DNA from: Bacillota bacterium
Lineage (GTDB): Bacteria; Bacillota; Clostridia; Lachnospirales; Lachnospiraceae
Assembly: GCA_023436225.1 (NCBI GenBank)
Contig: JAEZKA010000061.1
Coordinates: 1 to 27,559, forward strand
DNA: 27,559 nt
Reading direction: 5' to 3'
The notes under the pieces were generated by a model. The model was given only the letters and a program-made list of their open reading frames with translations. It ran no database searches and was not told where the DNA came from. Positions 7,128 to 14,384 of this stretch are shown here, one piece after another. Position 1 is the stretch's first letter, and every line of letters starts with the position of its first letter. A program made the position numbers and the translations under genes.

Positions 7128-8435
7128 TTATAAATCCTTACGCAGATCTGTCACTCTTTTTGCCTTGCCTTCGAAACGCTGAAGACTTCTCGGCGCTACT
7201 AGCTTGATCGTTGCATCGAGTCCCAACATCACTCTCAGATTCGACTTAATTCTGTGCTCTAGTTCTCCAAGCCTTGCATAGGAATCCAATAAGGATTCAT
7301 CTGCCAATTCAACCTTAATTTCCATATAGTCGAGGAAATTCTTTCGGTCCACCACTATCTCGTAATGCGGGCCAATCTCAACAATCTTTAATAATACCTC
7401 TTCAATCTGGGTAGGGAATACATTCACTCCCCTAATAATTAACATATCATCGGAGCGTCCGGACAGATTCTCCATTCGCACCGTAGTCCTCCCACATTTA
7501 CAAGGCGCATACATAAGTCTGGTGATATCCTTGGTTCGATAACGAATCAGAGGCAATGCTTCCTTGGTAATACAGCTGATAACAAGCTCTCCCTTGGAAC
7601 CGGGAGGAAGTACCTCACCGGTCTCAGGATCAATAATCTCCGGAATAAAATGATCCTCATTAATGTGCATACCACATAGCTCCAGGCATTCTCCTGATAC
7701 TCCGGGACCGATCAACTCACTCATTCCATAATTCTGGGTAACCTTCATATCATGTCCCCAGATCTTATACATCTCCTCACGCATGGGTTCTGTCATTCCT
7801 TCACCGCCAAAGAGACCGATCTTTACTTTCAGATCCTTAGAGGGGTCAAATCCCATCTGACGGGCCACCTCACCGATATGCAATGCATAGGAAGGTGTTG
7901 CAACCAGAAGTGACGTCTCAAAATCCTGCATATACATAATCTGCTTCTGAGTATTCCCAGAGGAGGTTGGGCATACCGTAGCTCCTATGTTCTCAAGACC
8001 ATAATGCAAGCCCAGGGCACCGGTAAACATTCCATATCCAAAGCAGATCTGAACCACATCCTCTTCTGTAGCTCCGCCCATTGCGGCTATTCTGGATACG
8101 CATTCGGTCCAGGTCTTCATATCCTTCTTCGTATAACCGACGACAGTAGGCTTACCGGTCGTTCCGGAGGAAGCATGAATCCGTACTAATTCCTTTTTGG
8201 AAACGGTAAATAATCCAAAGGGATAATTATCTCTTAAATCCTTCTTATTGGTAAAGGGTAATCTCTTCAGATCCTCTAAACTCTTTATATCCTCCGGCTT
8301 AATTCCTACTTCAACCATCTTATCCCGATATGCCGGCACCTTGTCATATACTCTTGCAACCGTTTCCTGCAGCCTCTGTAGCTGAAGCTCTTCAATATCT
8401 TTCCTTGGAAGTGTTTCTTCCTTAGCCCAAATCAT
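7128..8435 (-). CDS. paaK: phenylacetate-CoA ligase (1)
   Basis: A 435-residue PaaK-type ANL enzyme. Motifs in order: HASSGTTGKPTVVGY (about residues 88-102), YGMSELIGPG (about 236), IRYRTKD (about 297), GRSDDMLIIRGVNVFPTQIE (about 328) and KAKRV near the C-terminus. Cysteine pairs including CKCGRT fit the small zinc or structural site seen in related ligases. It forms aryl-acetyl-CoA from aryl-acetate, ATP and CoA, or may release free acid in reverse. The ATG at 8435 follows GAGGAGG. Its separation of 249 bases from iorA and its own promoter suggest independent expression, though read-through into iorAB is possible. Of the two ligases this one has the more typical PaaK sequence around the phosphate loop (GKPTVVGY). 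Confidence 0.92.
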   Translation of the reverse strand: MIWAKEETLPRKDIEELQLQRLQETVARVYDKVPAYRDKMVEVGIKPEDIKSLEDLKRLPFTNKKDLRDNYPFGLFTVSKKELVRIHASSGTTGKPTVVGYTKKDMKTWTECVSRIAAMGGATEEDVVQICFGYGMFTGALGLHYGLENIGATVCPTSSGNTQKQIMYMQDFETSLLVATPSYALHIGEVARQMGFDPSKDLKVKIGLFGGEGMTEPMREEMYKIWGHDMKVTQNYGMSELIGPGVSGECLELCGMHINEDHFIPEIIDPETGEVLPPGSKGELVISCITKEALPLIRYRTKDITRLMYAPCKCGRTTVRMENLSGRSDDMLIIRGVNVFPTQIEEVLLKIVEIGPHYEIVVDRKNFLDYMEIKVELADESLLDSYARLGELEHRIKSNLRVMLGLDATIKLVAPRSLQRFEGKAKRVTDLRKDL

Positions 8436-8467
8436 TATAAATCCTCCTCATAATATATTAGTTTGTG

Positions 8468-8520
8468 CCAAGTTCGTACTTTACACTTTGATTATGCAGG
8501 TACAAACTTGGATGTGTGAA
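8468..8520 (-). promoter_or_regulatory. promoter of ligase 1 with inverted-repeat operator candidate
   Basis: On the minus strand TTCACA (8515-8520), 18-base spacer, CATAAT (8491-8496). The inverted repeat CCAAGTTCGTAC (8468-8479) and GTACAAACTTGG (8500-8511), one mismatch in 12, brackets the -10 box: one arm is in the spacer, the other just past the start. This is classic repressor-site geometry, but could also be a leader hairpin. Confidence 0.5.
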
Positions 8521-8552
8521 CATCACTTTTTATTCTCATACTAGTAACCATT

Positions 8553-8569
8553 CTGCATCTACGATGCAG
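8553..8569. repeat. short perfect hairpin CTGCATC-TAC-GATGCAG
   Basis: A seven-base stem with a three-base loop between the symporter and ligase 1. There is no U tract on either strand, so its role is unclear. Confidence 0.4.
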
Positions 8570-8598
8570 CTCATATTTATCGTTTCTACGCACTAATA

Positions 8599-8640
8599 AG
8601 AAGCTGTCTCCCCGTAGCGTCTTACGATGAGTCAGCTTCT
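8599..8640 (-). terminator. 42-base imperfect hairpin after the symporter gene
   Basis: Outer stem AGAAGCTG/CAGCTTCT (8599-8606 with 8633-8640), inner pairs CTC/GAG and CGTA/TACG separated by symmetric mismatches. It lies 58 bases past the symporter stop. The U tract is poor, so a terminator or a small intergenic palindrome element are both possible. Confidence 0.45.
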
Positions 8641-8698
8641 ATTCGATTATTTCACATATGTATTACTATACAGACCGCCATTATGTGTTTCCCTTTTC

Positions 8699-10228
8699 TT
8701 ATGCTTCTTCAATGGATTTTTTCGTATGTACGGTAACCGTCTCATCATAACAGGAGAATACCTCTCCAATCTTATTCGGATCCATCTTAGGAGTTAGTAT
8801 ACTTACTACAGGTACTAAGACCAGTCCGGCAATCATAGCAATTGCACCCGCATTAATCGGTGATGCAATATAATTTATGAAAAGGTTAGATACGGTAATA
8901 CCGACACCAGCTGCAAAACTCGTCCAAACAGCTGCCTTCGTAACACGTTTCCAATAAAGACCGTAAAGAAAAGGTGCCAGGAAGGAACCAGCCAATGCAC
9001 CCCAACTGATACCCATAAGCTGGGCGATAAAGGTCGGTGGGTCTAAAGCAATTATGATAGATAAGGCAATAAAGCCTACAATTAATATTCTCATTGTCAG
9101 TATCTGCTTCTTCTCACTCAAATTCTTAACCAGATTTCCCTTAATAAAATCCAACGTTAAGGTAGAGCTGGAGGTCATAACCAGAGACGCCAGTGTCGAC
9201 ATGGACGCGGATAATACTAATACAATGACGATTCCAATCAATATGTCTGGTAAAGAAGACAACATATGGGGGACAATCGCATCAAAAGCGATGGTACCAT
9301 CCGGCTTATAGATTGCTTCGTTATCATAAAGGCGACCAAAACCCCCAAGAAAATAGCAGCCGCCTGAAATTATTACTGCAAATACGGTTGATATAATCGT
9401 ACCAGATTTGATGGATTTCTCATTCTTGATTGCATAAAACTTATGTACCATCTGTGGAAGTCCCCAGGTCCCTAAGGAAGTAAGGATTACAACTCCGACT
9501 AAATTGATGGGATCGGGTCCAAAGAAGGAAACATAGGCACCCTGCATCCCTGCTGTTACGGGGATCTCACTTTCAAATTGCGCCATACTCTTGATTGCTT
9601 CCAGAAAACCACCATTGTTAATCAATACGGCAGCTATTATGGCAACGATGCCTCCCAGCATAATGATGCCTTGAATAAAATCATTGATTGCGGTAGCCAT
9701 ATATCCGCCAAGAATAACATAGATGCCGGTCAGAACCGCCATGGCAATAACACATACCTCGTAAGGCACGTCAAAGGCCATGCCAAACAATCTGGATAAG
9801 CCATTATAAACAGATGCGGTATATGGGACCAAGAAAATAAATGCAATGGCAGAGGCTACGATGCGAAGAGCTTTGCTGTCATATCTGCTGCCAAAAAAGT
9901 CAGGCATGGTTGTTGACTTCAGATGATGTGTCATAACACGAGTTCTTCGTCCCAAGATAACCCAAGCGAGTAGACTTCCGATAAAGGCATTACCAATACC
10001 GATCCAAGTTGCGGATATCCCATATTTCCATCCGAATTGTCCTGCATATCCGACAAATACAACTGCAGAGAAATAGGTGGTTCCATATGCAAAAGCGGTT
10101 AACCATGGGCCAACAGCTCTTCCCCCTAATACGAAATCACCTACGTTGGTGGTATGCTTTCTTGCATAGATACCAACCAGTATCATAATGACGAAAAATA
10201 CTATTAAAAACACCACTTTAATTAACAT
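8699..10228 (-). CDS. sodium:solute symporter (SSS family)
   Basis: A 509-residue membrane protein with about 13 hydrophobic segments, beginning MLIKVVFLIVFFVIMILVGIY. Family features include the first-helix region GGRAVGPWLTAFAYGTTYFSAVVFVGYAG and the core-helix sequence SMSTLASLVMTSSSTLTLDF. SSS proteins import amino acids, carboxylates, sugars or vitamins with Na+. The substrate cannot be read from sequence. Its position directly upstream of aryl-acetate and aryl-pyruvate genes on the same strand suggests an aryl acid or aromatic amino acid. The ATG at 10228 follows GAGAGAGGGTATAAGG, a somewhat weak site. It has its own strong promoter (10300-10328) and an unusually structured upstream region. 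Confidence 0.88.
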   Translation of the reverse strand: MLIKVVFLIVFFVIMILVGIYARKHTTNVGDFVLGGRAVGPWLTAFAYGTTYFSAVVFVGYAGQFGWKYGISATWIGIGNAFIGSLLAWVILGRRTRVMTHHLKSTTMPDFFGSRYDSKALRIVASAIAFIFLVPYTASVYNGLSRLFGMAFDVPYEVCVIAMAVLTGIYVILGGYMATAINDFIQGIIMLGGIVAIIAAVLINNGGFLEAIKSMAQFESEIPVTAGMQGAYVSFFGPDPINLVGVVILTSLGTWGLPQMVHKFYAIKNEKSIKSGTIISTVFAVIISGGCYFLGGFGRLYDNEAIYKPDGTIAFDAIVPHMLSSLPDILIGIVIVLVLSASMSTLASLVMTSSSTLTLDFIKGNLVKNLSEKKQILTMRILIVGFIALSIIIALDPPTFIAQLMGISWGALAGSFLAPFLYGLYWKRVTKAAVWTSFAAGVGITVSNLFINYIASPINAGAIAMIAGLVLVPVVSILTPKMDPNKIGEVFSCYDETVTVHTKKSIEEA

Positions 10229-10272
10229 CCTTATACCCTCTCTCCCAATTTTACGCCTTTCTGTACTTTATC

Positions 10273-10298
10273 GCTTTAAAGCGTCGGCACTTTAAAGC
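10273..10298. repeat. inverted repeat GCTTTAAAG-8-CTTTAAAGC at the symporter start site
   Basis: Arms at 10273-10281 and 10290-10298; each arm contains the palindrome CTTTAAAG, so it is also a direct repeat. It begins two bases from the -10 box and covers the predicted transcription start, the usual place for a repressor operator or a 5'-end RNA hairpin. Confidence 0.55.
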
Positions 10299-10299
10299 A

Positions 10300-10328
10300 A
10301 TGATACCAAATTCTAGGAGACATGTCAA
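10300..10328 (-). promoter_or_regulatory. SigA promoter of the symporter gene
   Basis: On the minus strand TTGACA (10323-10328), 17-base spacer, TATCAT (10300-10305). The start near 10293 gives a leader of about 65 bases. Confidence 0.75.
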
Positions 10329-10387
10329 TAGAAAATTCGGCAAACTTTGTTAAAAAAAGTGCAAAGTCTACCTCTTAATAATACAAG

Positions 10388-10420
10388 CAATAGTAGGTAC
10401 GCTCTACAGACCTTCTATTG
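10388..10420. repeat. 11-bp inverted repeat upstream of the symporter promoter
   Basis: CAATAGTAGGT (10388-10398) with ACCTTCTATTG (10410-10420), one mismatch. It lies immediately downstream, on the minus strand, of the terminator at 10430-10468. Confidence 0.4.
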
Positions 10421-10474
10421 TCATGAACTGAAAAAGCCCGAAACAGCATTCATGCTGCTCCGGGCTTTGCTCAT
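10421..10474 (-). CDS. possible 17-residue leader peptide
   Basis: A short frame MSKARSSMNAVSGFFSS with GGAGG four bases before its ATG (10474) runs straight through the terminator hairpin at 10430-10468. If translated, the ribosome would disrupt that hairpin. The two adjacent Phe codons are intriguing next to an aromatic-acid cluster, but they lie in the 3' arm of the terminator, unlike a classical attenuator. It could easily be chance. Confidence 0.2.
   Translation of the reverse strand: MSKARSSMNAVSGFFSS
10430..10468 (-). terminator. intrinsic terminator ahead of the symporter gene
   Basis: AAAGCCCG (10433-10440) with CGGGCTTT (10461-10468) and inner CAGCAT/ATGCTG; on the minus strand it ends in a run of T. 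It lies about 140 bases past the stop of the DUF1294 gene and 100 bases before the symporter promoter. It may end the former transcript or attenuate a leader. Confidence 0.75.
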
Positions 10475-10568
10475 AGAGCCTCCACATATTGGATTCAATA
10501 AGAATCTGGATGGTGATCAAATATGTGAAAGTCTGCTTTTATAAAATTATCATAGTGATTTATTAATT
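10433..10568 (-). ncRNA. candidate structured leader or small RNA
   Basis: On the minus strand a CTGACA-16-GATAAT promoter-like pair (about 10542-10570) is followed by a hairpin CACATATT...AATATGTG that nests GATTC/GAATC, then by the terminator at 10430-10468. This would make a transcript of roughly 105 bases. The structure is seen; that it is transcribed separately is inference. It matches no RNA family that I recognise. Confidence 0.35.
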
Positions 10569-10609
10569 GTCAGTATACTCAGGTCATTATCCCAATCAGA
10601 TTGCTCAAT

Positions 10610-10888
10610 TTATATCCTAGAAAGCAATTGATATATTGCGAACAAAGAGGTAAGTGTAGCAAGTGGAACTAGGAAAATGAATTTCGTGTGCTTTGTTTTA
10701 TGGTGAAAGTTATACATCCCAATCAGGGAACCCGGACCACCACCAAGAAATGCAACGAGTAGAAGCGTCCTCTCCGGAATACGCCATGCATTTCTTCTTG
10801 CTTTCTGCTTATCTATTCCCATTGTCAGAAACCCAAGTAGGTTCAGTAGCCCAAAATAACCAATCACAAGATAGTTCATAAGCTCCAT
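10610..10888 (-). CDS. DUF1294 family small membrane protein
   Basis: A 92-residue protein with three or so hydrophobic segments and the DUF1294 signature: MGIDKQKARRNAWRIPE, then LGGGPGSLIGMYNFHHKTKH. The function of the family is not established. I chose the ATG at 10888 because GGAGG lies six bases upstream; the longer frame to 10909 has no site. It follows aspS by 83 bases on the same strand, so read-through from aspS is plausible, with the terminator at 10430-10468 as the likely end. Confidence 0.85.
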   Translation of the reverse strand: MELMNYLVIGYFGLLNLLGFLTMGIDKQKARRNAWRIPERTLLLVAFLGGGPGSLIGMYNFHHKTKHTKFIFLVPLATLTSLFAIYQLLSRI

Positions 10889-10971
10889 ACTAATCCTCCA
10901 TGCTGTCAAAGCTCCGTATAATAGGGTAGCAGCACAAATTCGACGAAGGAAAAAGAAATATTTTCAATCTA

Positions 10972-12765
10972 CTATTTCTCTTCTTCATGTGCTATGTCGA
11001 TACCCAATTCCTTCAATTGTTTATCATCAACCACATTCGGAGCATCGGTCATGAGGCAGGATGCATCCTTTACCTTAGGGAAGGCAATTACATCACGGAT
11101 ACTATCTTCCTTTGCCATAAGCATAACTAAACGATCTAATCCATAAGCAAGACCTGCATGCGGAGGAACACCGTATTTAAAGGCATTCAAGAGGAAGCCA
11201 AAACGCTCATAGGCAGCTTCCTTAGTAAAGCCAAGAACCTCAAACATCTTCTCCTGCACATCACTCTGGAAGATACGAACCGAACCACCACCTACCTCAG
11301 TACCGTTCAAGGTGATATCATAAGCCTTTGCTCTTACCTTACCTGGATCCGTATCCAGGAGATGAAGGTCCTCATCCATAGGCATGGTGAAGGGATGATG
11401 CTTCGCAGTATATCTGCCCTCCTCCTTGGAGTATTCCAATAACGGGAACTCGGTAATCCATAAGAACTTATATTCATCCTTACGAAGAAGTCCCAGTTTC
11501 TTTGCGATCTCAACTCTAAGGGCGCCAAGAGCTGCAAATACCGTATCATCTTCGTCAGCTGCAAATAGTAAAAGGTCTCCAGGCTTACCGTTCATAGCTG
11601 ATGTTAATGCCCTTAATTCTTCTTCGGTTAAGAATTTTGCAAAGGAGGATTTGTAGGTTCCATCCGCCTCAATTGCAAGATAAGCAAGTCCCTTTGCACC
11701 GTAGTCCTTAACGAAATCTACTAAAGCATCTATCTTCTTTCTGGGCATCTCTGCTTGTCCTTCTGCATTGATACCACGTACCGAACCGCCCTTTTCAAGA
11801 GCTCCTGTAAATACACTGAAGCCGCAATTCTTTACTACTTCAGAAACATTCTTTAATTCTAGGCCAAAACGAATATCCGGCTTGTCAGAACCGAAGCGTT
11901 CCATCGCCTCAGCATAGGTCATTCTTTGAATCGGCAACGGCACCTCAATACCGATGCCTTCTTTGAACATTCTCTGTAATAAACGTTCATTCACACGAAT
12001 CACATCATCGACATCCACAAAAGATAATTCCATATCAATCTGAGTAAACTCAGGCTGTCTGTCTGCGCGGAGATCCTCATCACGGAAGCATTTTACGATC
12101 TGGAAATAGCGGTCATAACCTGCCACCATTAATAACTGCTTGAACAGCTGTGGTGACTGAGGTAATGCATAGAAATTCCCAGGATGAACTCTGCTCGGTA
12201 CCAGATAATCTCTTGCACCCTCAGGTGTACTTTTGGTTAAAACCGGAGTCTCAATCTCCAGAAAGCCTTCTTCTGCTAAAAATTGACGTGTAACCGTTGC
12301 AACCTTACTACGTAATATCATATTCTTCTGAATATCCGGTCTTCTAAGATCAAGATAACGGTACTTTAATCTTAGCTCTTCCTTCGTCTTAGAATCCTCT
12401 TCGATCTGGAACGGAGGTGTCTCCGCCTCTGACAAGATTCGGAGCTGCGTTGCTCTGATCTCGATATCACCGGTTGCCAGGTTCTCATTCACAGCACCGG
12501 AGCGCGCCTCTACCTTACCAACGACTGCAACTACAAATTCGCTTCTTAACTTCTCTGCCTTGGCAAAATTCTCGTTACCGCAATCACTTTCTTCAAATAT
12601 AATCTGTAACAAACCAGAACGATCTCTTAAATCAACAAAGATGATTCCACCTTTGTTTCTGCTCTTTTGTACCCAACCCATAACGGTTACTGTCTCACCT
12701 ATATTCTTATTAGAGACTTCTGTACATCTGTGGCTTCTTTGTAAGCCCTTCATTGCTTCTGCCAT
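10972..12765 (-). CDS. aspS: aspartyl-tRNA synthetase
   Basis: A 597-residue class II synthetase of the bacterial type. The N-terminal OB anticodon-binding domain is at about residues 15-115 (VTVMGWVQKSRNKGG). Class II motif 2 follows as FRDEDLRADRQPEFTQIDME (about 215-235). The bacterial GAD insertion lies around 300-410, and motif 3 is GLAYGLDRLVMLM (about 550). HPFTMP near 455 is also typical. It charges tRNA-Asp in the cytosol; I cannot tell whether it also mischarges tRNA-Asn. I chose the ATG at 12765, 12 bases after AAAGGAG, giving MAEAMKGLQRSHRCTE. The extension to 12828 lacks a site and is not family-like. In many Firmicutes aspS follows hisS directly; here three genes separate them. 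Confidence 0.95.
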   Translation of the reverse strand: MAEAMKGLQRSHRCTEVSNKNIGETVTVMGWVQKSRNKGGIIFVDLRDRSGLLQIIFEESDCGNENFAKAEKLRSEFVVAVVGKVEARSGAVNENLATGDIEIRATQLRILSEAETPPFQIEEDSKTKEELRLKYRYLDLRRPDIQKNMILRSKVATVTRQFLAEEGFLEIETPVLTKSTPEGARDYLVPSRVHPGNFYALPQSPQLFKQLLMVAGYDRYFQIVKCFRDEDLRADRQPEFTQIDMELSFVDVDDVIRVNERLLQRMFKEGIGIEVPLPIQRMTYAEAMERFGSDKPDIRFGLELKNVSEVVKNCGFSVFTGALEKGGSVRGINAEGQAEMPRKKIDALVDFVKDYGAKGLAYLAIEADGTYKSSFAKFLTEEELRALTSAMNGKPGDLLLFAADEDDTVFAALGALRVEIAKKLGLLRKDEYKFLWITEFPLLEYSKEEGRYTAKHHPFTMPMDEDLHLLDTDPGKVRAKAYDITLNGTEVGGGSVRIFQSDVQEKMFEVLGFTKEAAYERFGFLLNAFKYGVPPHAGLAYGLDRLVMLMAKEDSIRDVIAFPKVKDASCLMTDAPNVVDDKQLKELGIDIAHEEEK

Positions 12766-12836
12766 CGCTTTCTCTTTCTCCTTTAATCGCAATCTATATT
12801 GGTTATTTATACTCTTCAACCTATTCAATGCATCTA

Positions 12837-12865
12837 ATTTTATAGCATTTTAGAGTATCTGTCCA
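12837..12865 (-). promoter_or_regulatory. possible promoter of aspS
   Basis: On the minus strand TGGACA (12860-12865), 17-base spacer, TAAAAT (12837-12842), the latter overlapping an alternative TGCTATAAA. The leader would be about 65 bases. No T-box features are visible. Confidence 0.4.
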
Positions 12866-12901
12866 TTGATTTTTTAACCTTTAGCTCATTAAAAAATCAA
12901 T
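12865..12901 (-). terminator. A/T-rich 13-bp inverted repeat over the stop codon of the Dabb gene
   Basis: ATTGATTTTTTAA (12865-12877) pairs perfectly with TTAAAAAATCAAT (12889-12901). The arm includes the last codons of the Dabb gene. There is no U tract after it, so a terminator role is uncertain. Confidence 0.35.
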
Positions 12902-13186
12902 ACATTTGCGATTTCTCGTAACAGGCTTCACATAATTTGTGCCTACTCTTACATGCTCGGGATGAATAGTATATGCAGCAAGAGCTTCTTCACTTTCAAA
13001 CACACTATCCAGAACCAAATCGGAATCTGAGGTCGATAGGGGTTCTATATACAGATTAATTGAATTGATTCCGGGTATCAGATTGATTAAGTTCTCCAAT
13101 TCCCTCTTCATCTCTAATGCATTCTTTCTATTCTCCTCTGCTGTAAAGCCTTCTGCATAATTCCATGCTACAATGTGTTTTACCAT
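12881..13186 (-). CDS. Dabb (stress-responsive A/B barrel) domain protein
   Basis: A 101-residue single-domain protein beginning MVKHIVAWNYAEGFTAEE with the pattern IPGINSINLYIEP and a C-terminal HPEHVRVGTNYVKPVTRNR, typical of the dimeric ferredoxin-like alpha/beta barrel (Dabb) family. Members are small homodimers; some are enzymes, most are uncharacterised. The role here is unknown. It sits between cheB and aspS with 151 bases upstream that hold no gene and no clear promoter. The start at 13186 has only a weak AGG site four bases upstream. Confidence 0.85.
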   Translation of the reverse strand: MVKHIVAWNYAEGFTAEENRKNALEMKRELENLINLIPGINSINLYIEPLSTSDSDLVLDSVFESEEALAAYTIHPEHVRVGTNYVKPVTRNRKCIDFLMS

Positions 13187-13337
13187 CCTAATACCAACCT
13201 TTCTGTCTTATAATAATCAATCCAACCTTAAAATTAGTTAGTTTCTATAAATCCTTTATTTCCATTAGTATTTTATCATTAGTATAAATAGAGAGCAAGA
13301 AAAAGAAAACAGATAACTCTTACCTCAAGCAAGTTTA

Positions 13338-14366
13338 TTACTTACCTTCAATAAGCATTTTATAGATAGAATACGCCATATTGTCTACTGACGATTGCTT
13401 CTCCACTGCTCCGATATTGAAAGCTACCTTAGGCATCCCATATACCACACAGGATTTTTCATCCTGTCCTAAGGTTCGTGCTCCCTTCCTTCTCATTGAC
13501 ATTAGGCCCTTTGCACCATCATAACCCATACCGGTCAATATTACCCCAACCGCATTCTTTCCTGCCTCTTTCGCAACTGACTCAAAAAGGACATCAACCG
13601 AGGGACAATGTCCATTTACCTTATCCCCCTCAAAACATTCAACCCGGTATCTTCCTCCGACATGCCGAATAATCATATGCTGGTCTCCAGGTGCTATTAA
13701 GACATGACCTCGCTCCACGTAATCACCAGTCTTCGCTTCCTTGACTGACAGGCTCGTCTGCGCATTCAGCCTTTCAGCAAACATACGTGAGAAATTCGGC
13801 GGGATGTGCTGTACTATTACTATTCCAGGGATATCGGCAGGCAGACCTTTCAGAACAGTATAGATTGCCTCCGTTCCTCCGGTCGATGCACCAATGGCAA
13901 TTATCTTACCCTTTCCTGCAACCTCGTTACTAACGATTTTCTTACCAGGTGCAGCTTCCCCCACGTTCACTACCTTGGCATTCGATGCAATCTTTATCTT
14001 ACCAATCAGATCATTGATAAAGTTCTCAACACTGTTGACCGAGGATAAATCCGGTTTTCCTACAAAGTCCACCGCTCCTGCGTTCATGGCCTCGAATACC
14101 GTACCCGAGGTGGAGCTGACAACAATAATCGGCAGCGGATACTGAGGCATGAGTCTCTGAATAAATTCCAGTCCGTTCATCTTCGGCATCTCAACATCGC
14201 AGGTCATAACATCTGGCTTCGTAGAAATAATTTTATCTCTTGCATCATAAGGATCATTGGCAGTCGCTACTACTTCAATCTCCGGATCCGAAGATAACCC
14301 ACGAAGCAATACCTCTCGAAACAGCATACTATCATCTACGATCAGAACTCTGATTTTTCTTACCAT
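13338..14366 (-). CDS. cheB: chemotaxis protein-glutamate methylesterase/deamidase CheB
   Basis: A 342-residue protein with a receiver domain followed by a methylesterase domain. The receiver has VLIVDDS (about residues 7-13), phospho-acceptor Asp57 in TCDVEMPKMNG, and KP near 104. The esterase has GASTGGTEAI (Ser about 161), QHIPPNF (His about 187) and TGMGYDGAKG (Asp about 283), a complete catalytic triad. CheB removes methyl groups from, and deamidates, chemoreceptor glutamates during adaptation. I chose the ATG at 14366 over a GTG at 14378, because AAAGGTGA is well spaced only for the former. It lies 18 bases after cheR and is co-transcribed with it. Confidence 0.95.
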   Translation of the reverse strand: MVRKIRVLIVDDSMLFREVLLRGLSSDPEIEVVATANDPYDARDKIISTKPDVMTCDVEMPKMNGLEFIQRLMPQYPLPIIVVSSTSGTVFEAMNAGAVDFVGKPDLSSVNSVENFINDLIGKIKIASNAKVVNVGEAAPGKKIVSNEVAGKGKIIAIGASTGGTEAIYTVLKGLPADIPGIVIVQHIPPNFSRMFAERLNAQTSLSVKEAKTGDYVERGHVLIAPGDQHMIIRHVGGRYRVECFEGDKVNGHCPSVDVLFESVAKEAGKNAVGVILTGMGYDGAKGLMSMRRKGARTLGQDEKSCVVYGMPKVAFNIGAVEKQSSVDNMAYSIYKMLIEGK

Positions 14367-14384
14367 AGAGTAATTCACCTTTCC

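Noticed and set aside
12766..12880. T-box leader ahead of aspS (and of hisS at 16806-16885)
   Set aside because: The leaders are short and lack the TGGNACCGCG-type antiterminator sequence and specifier stem.
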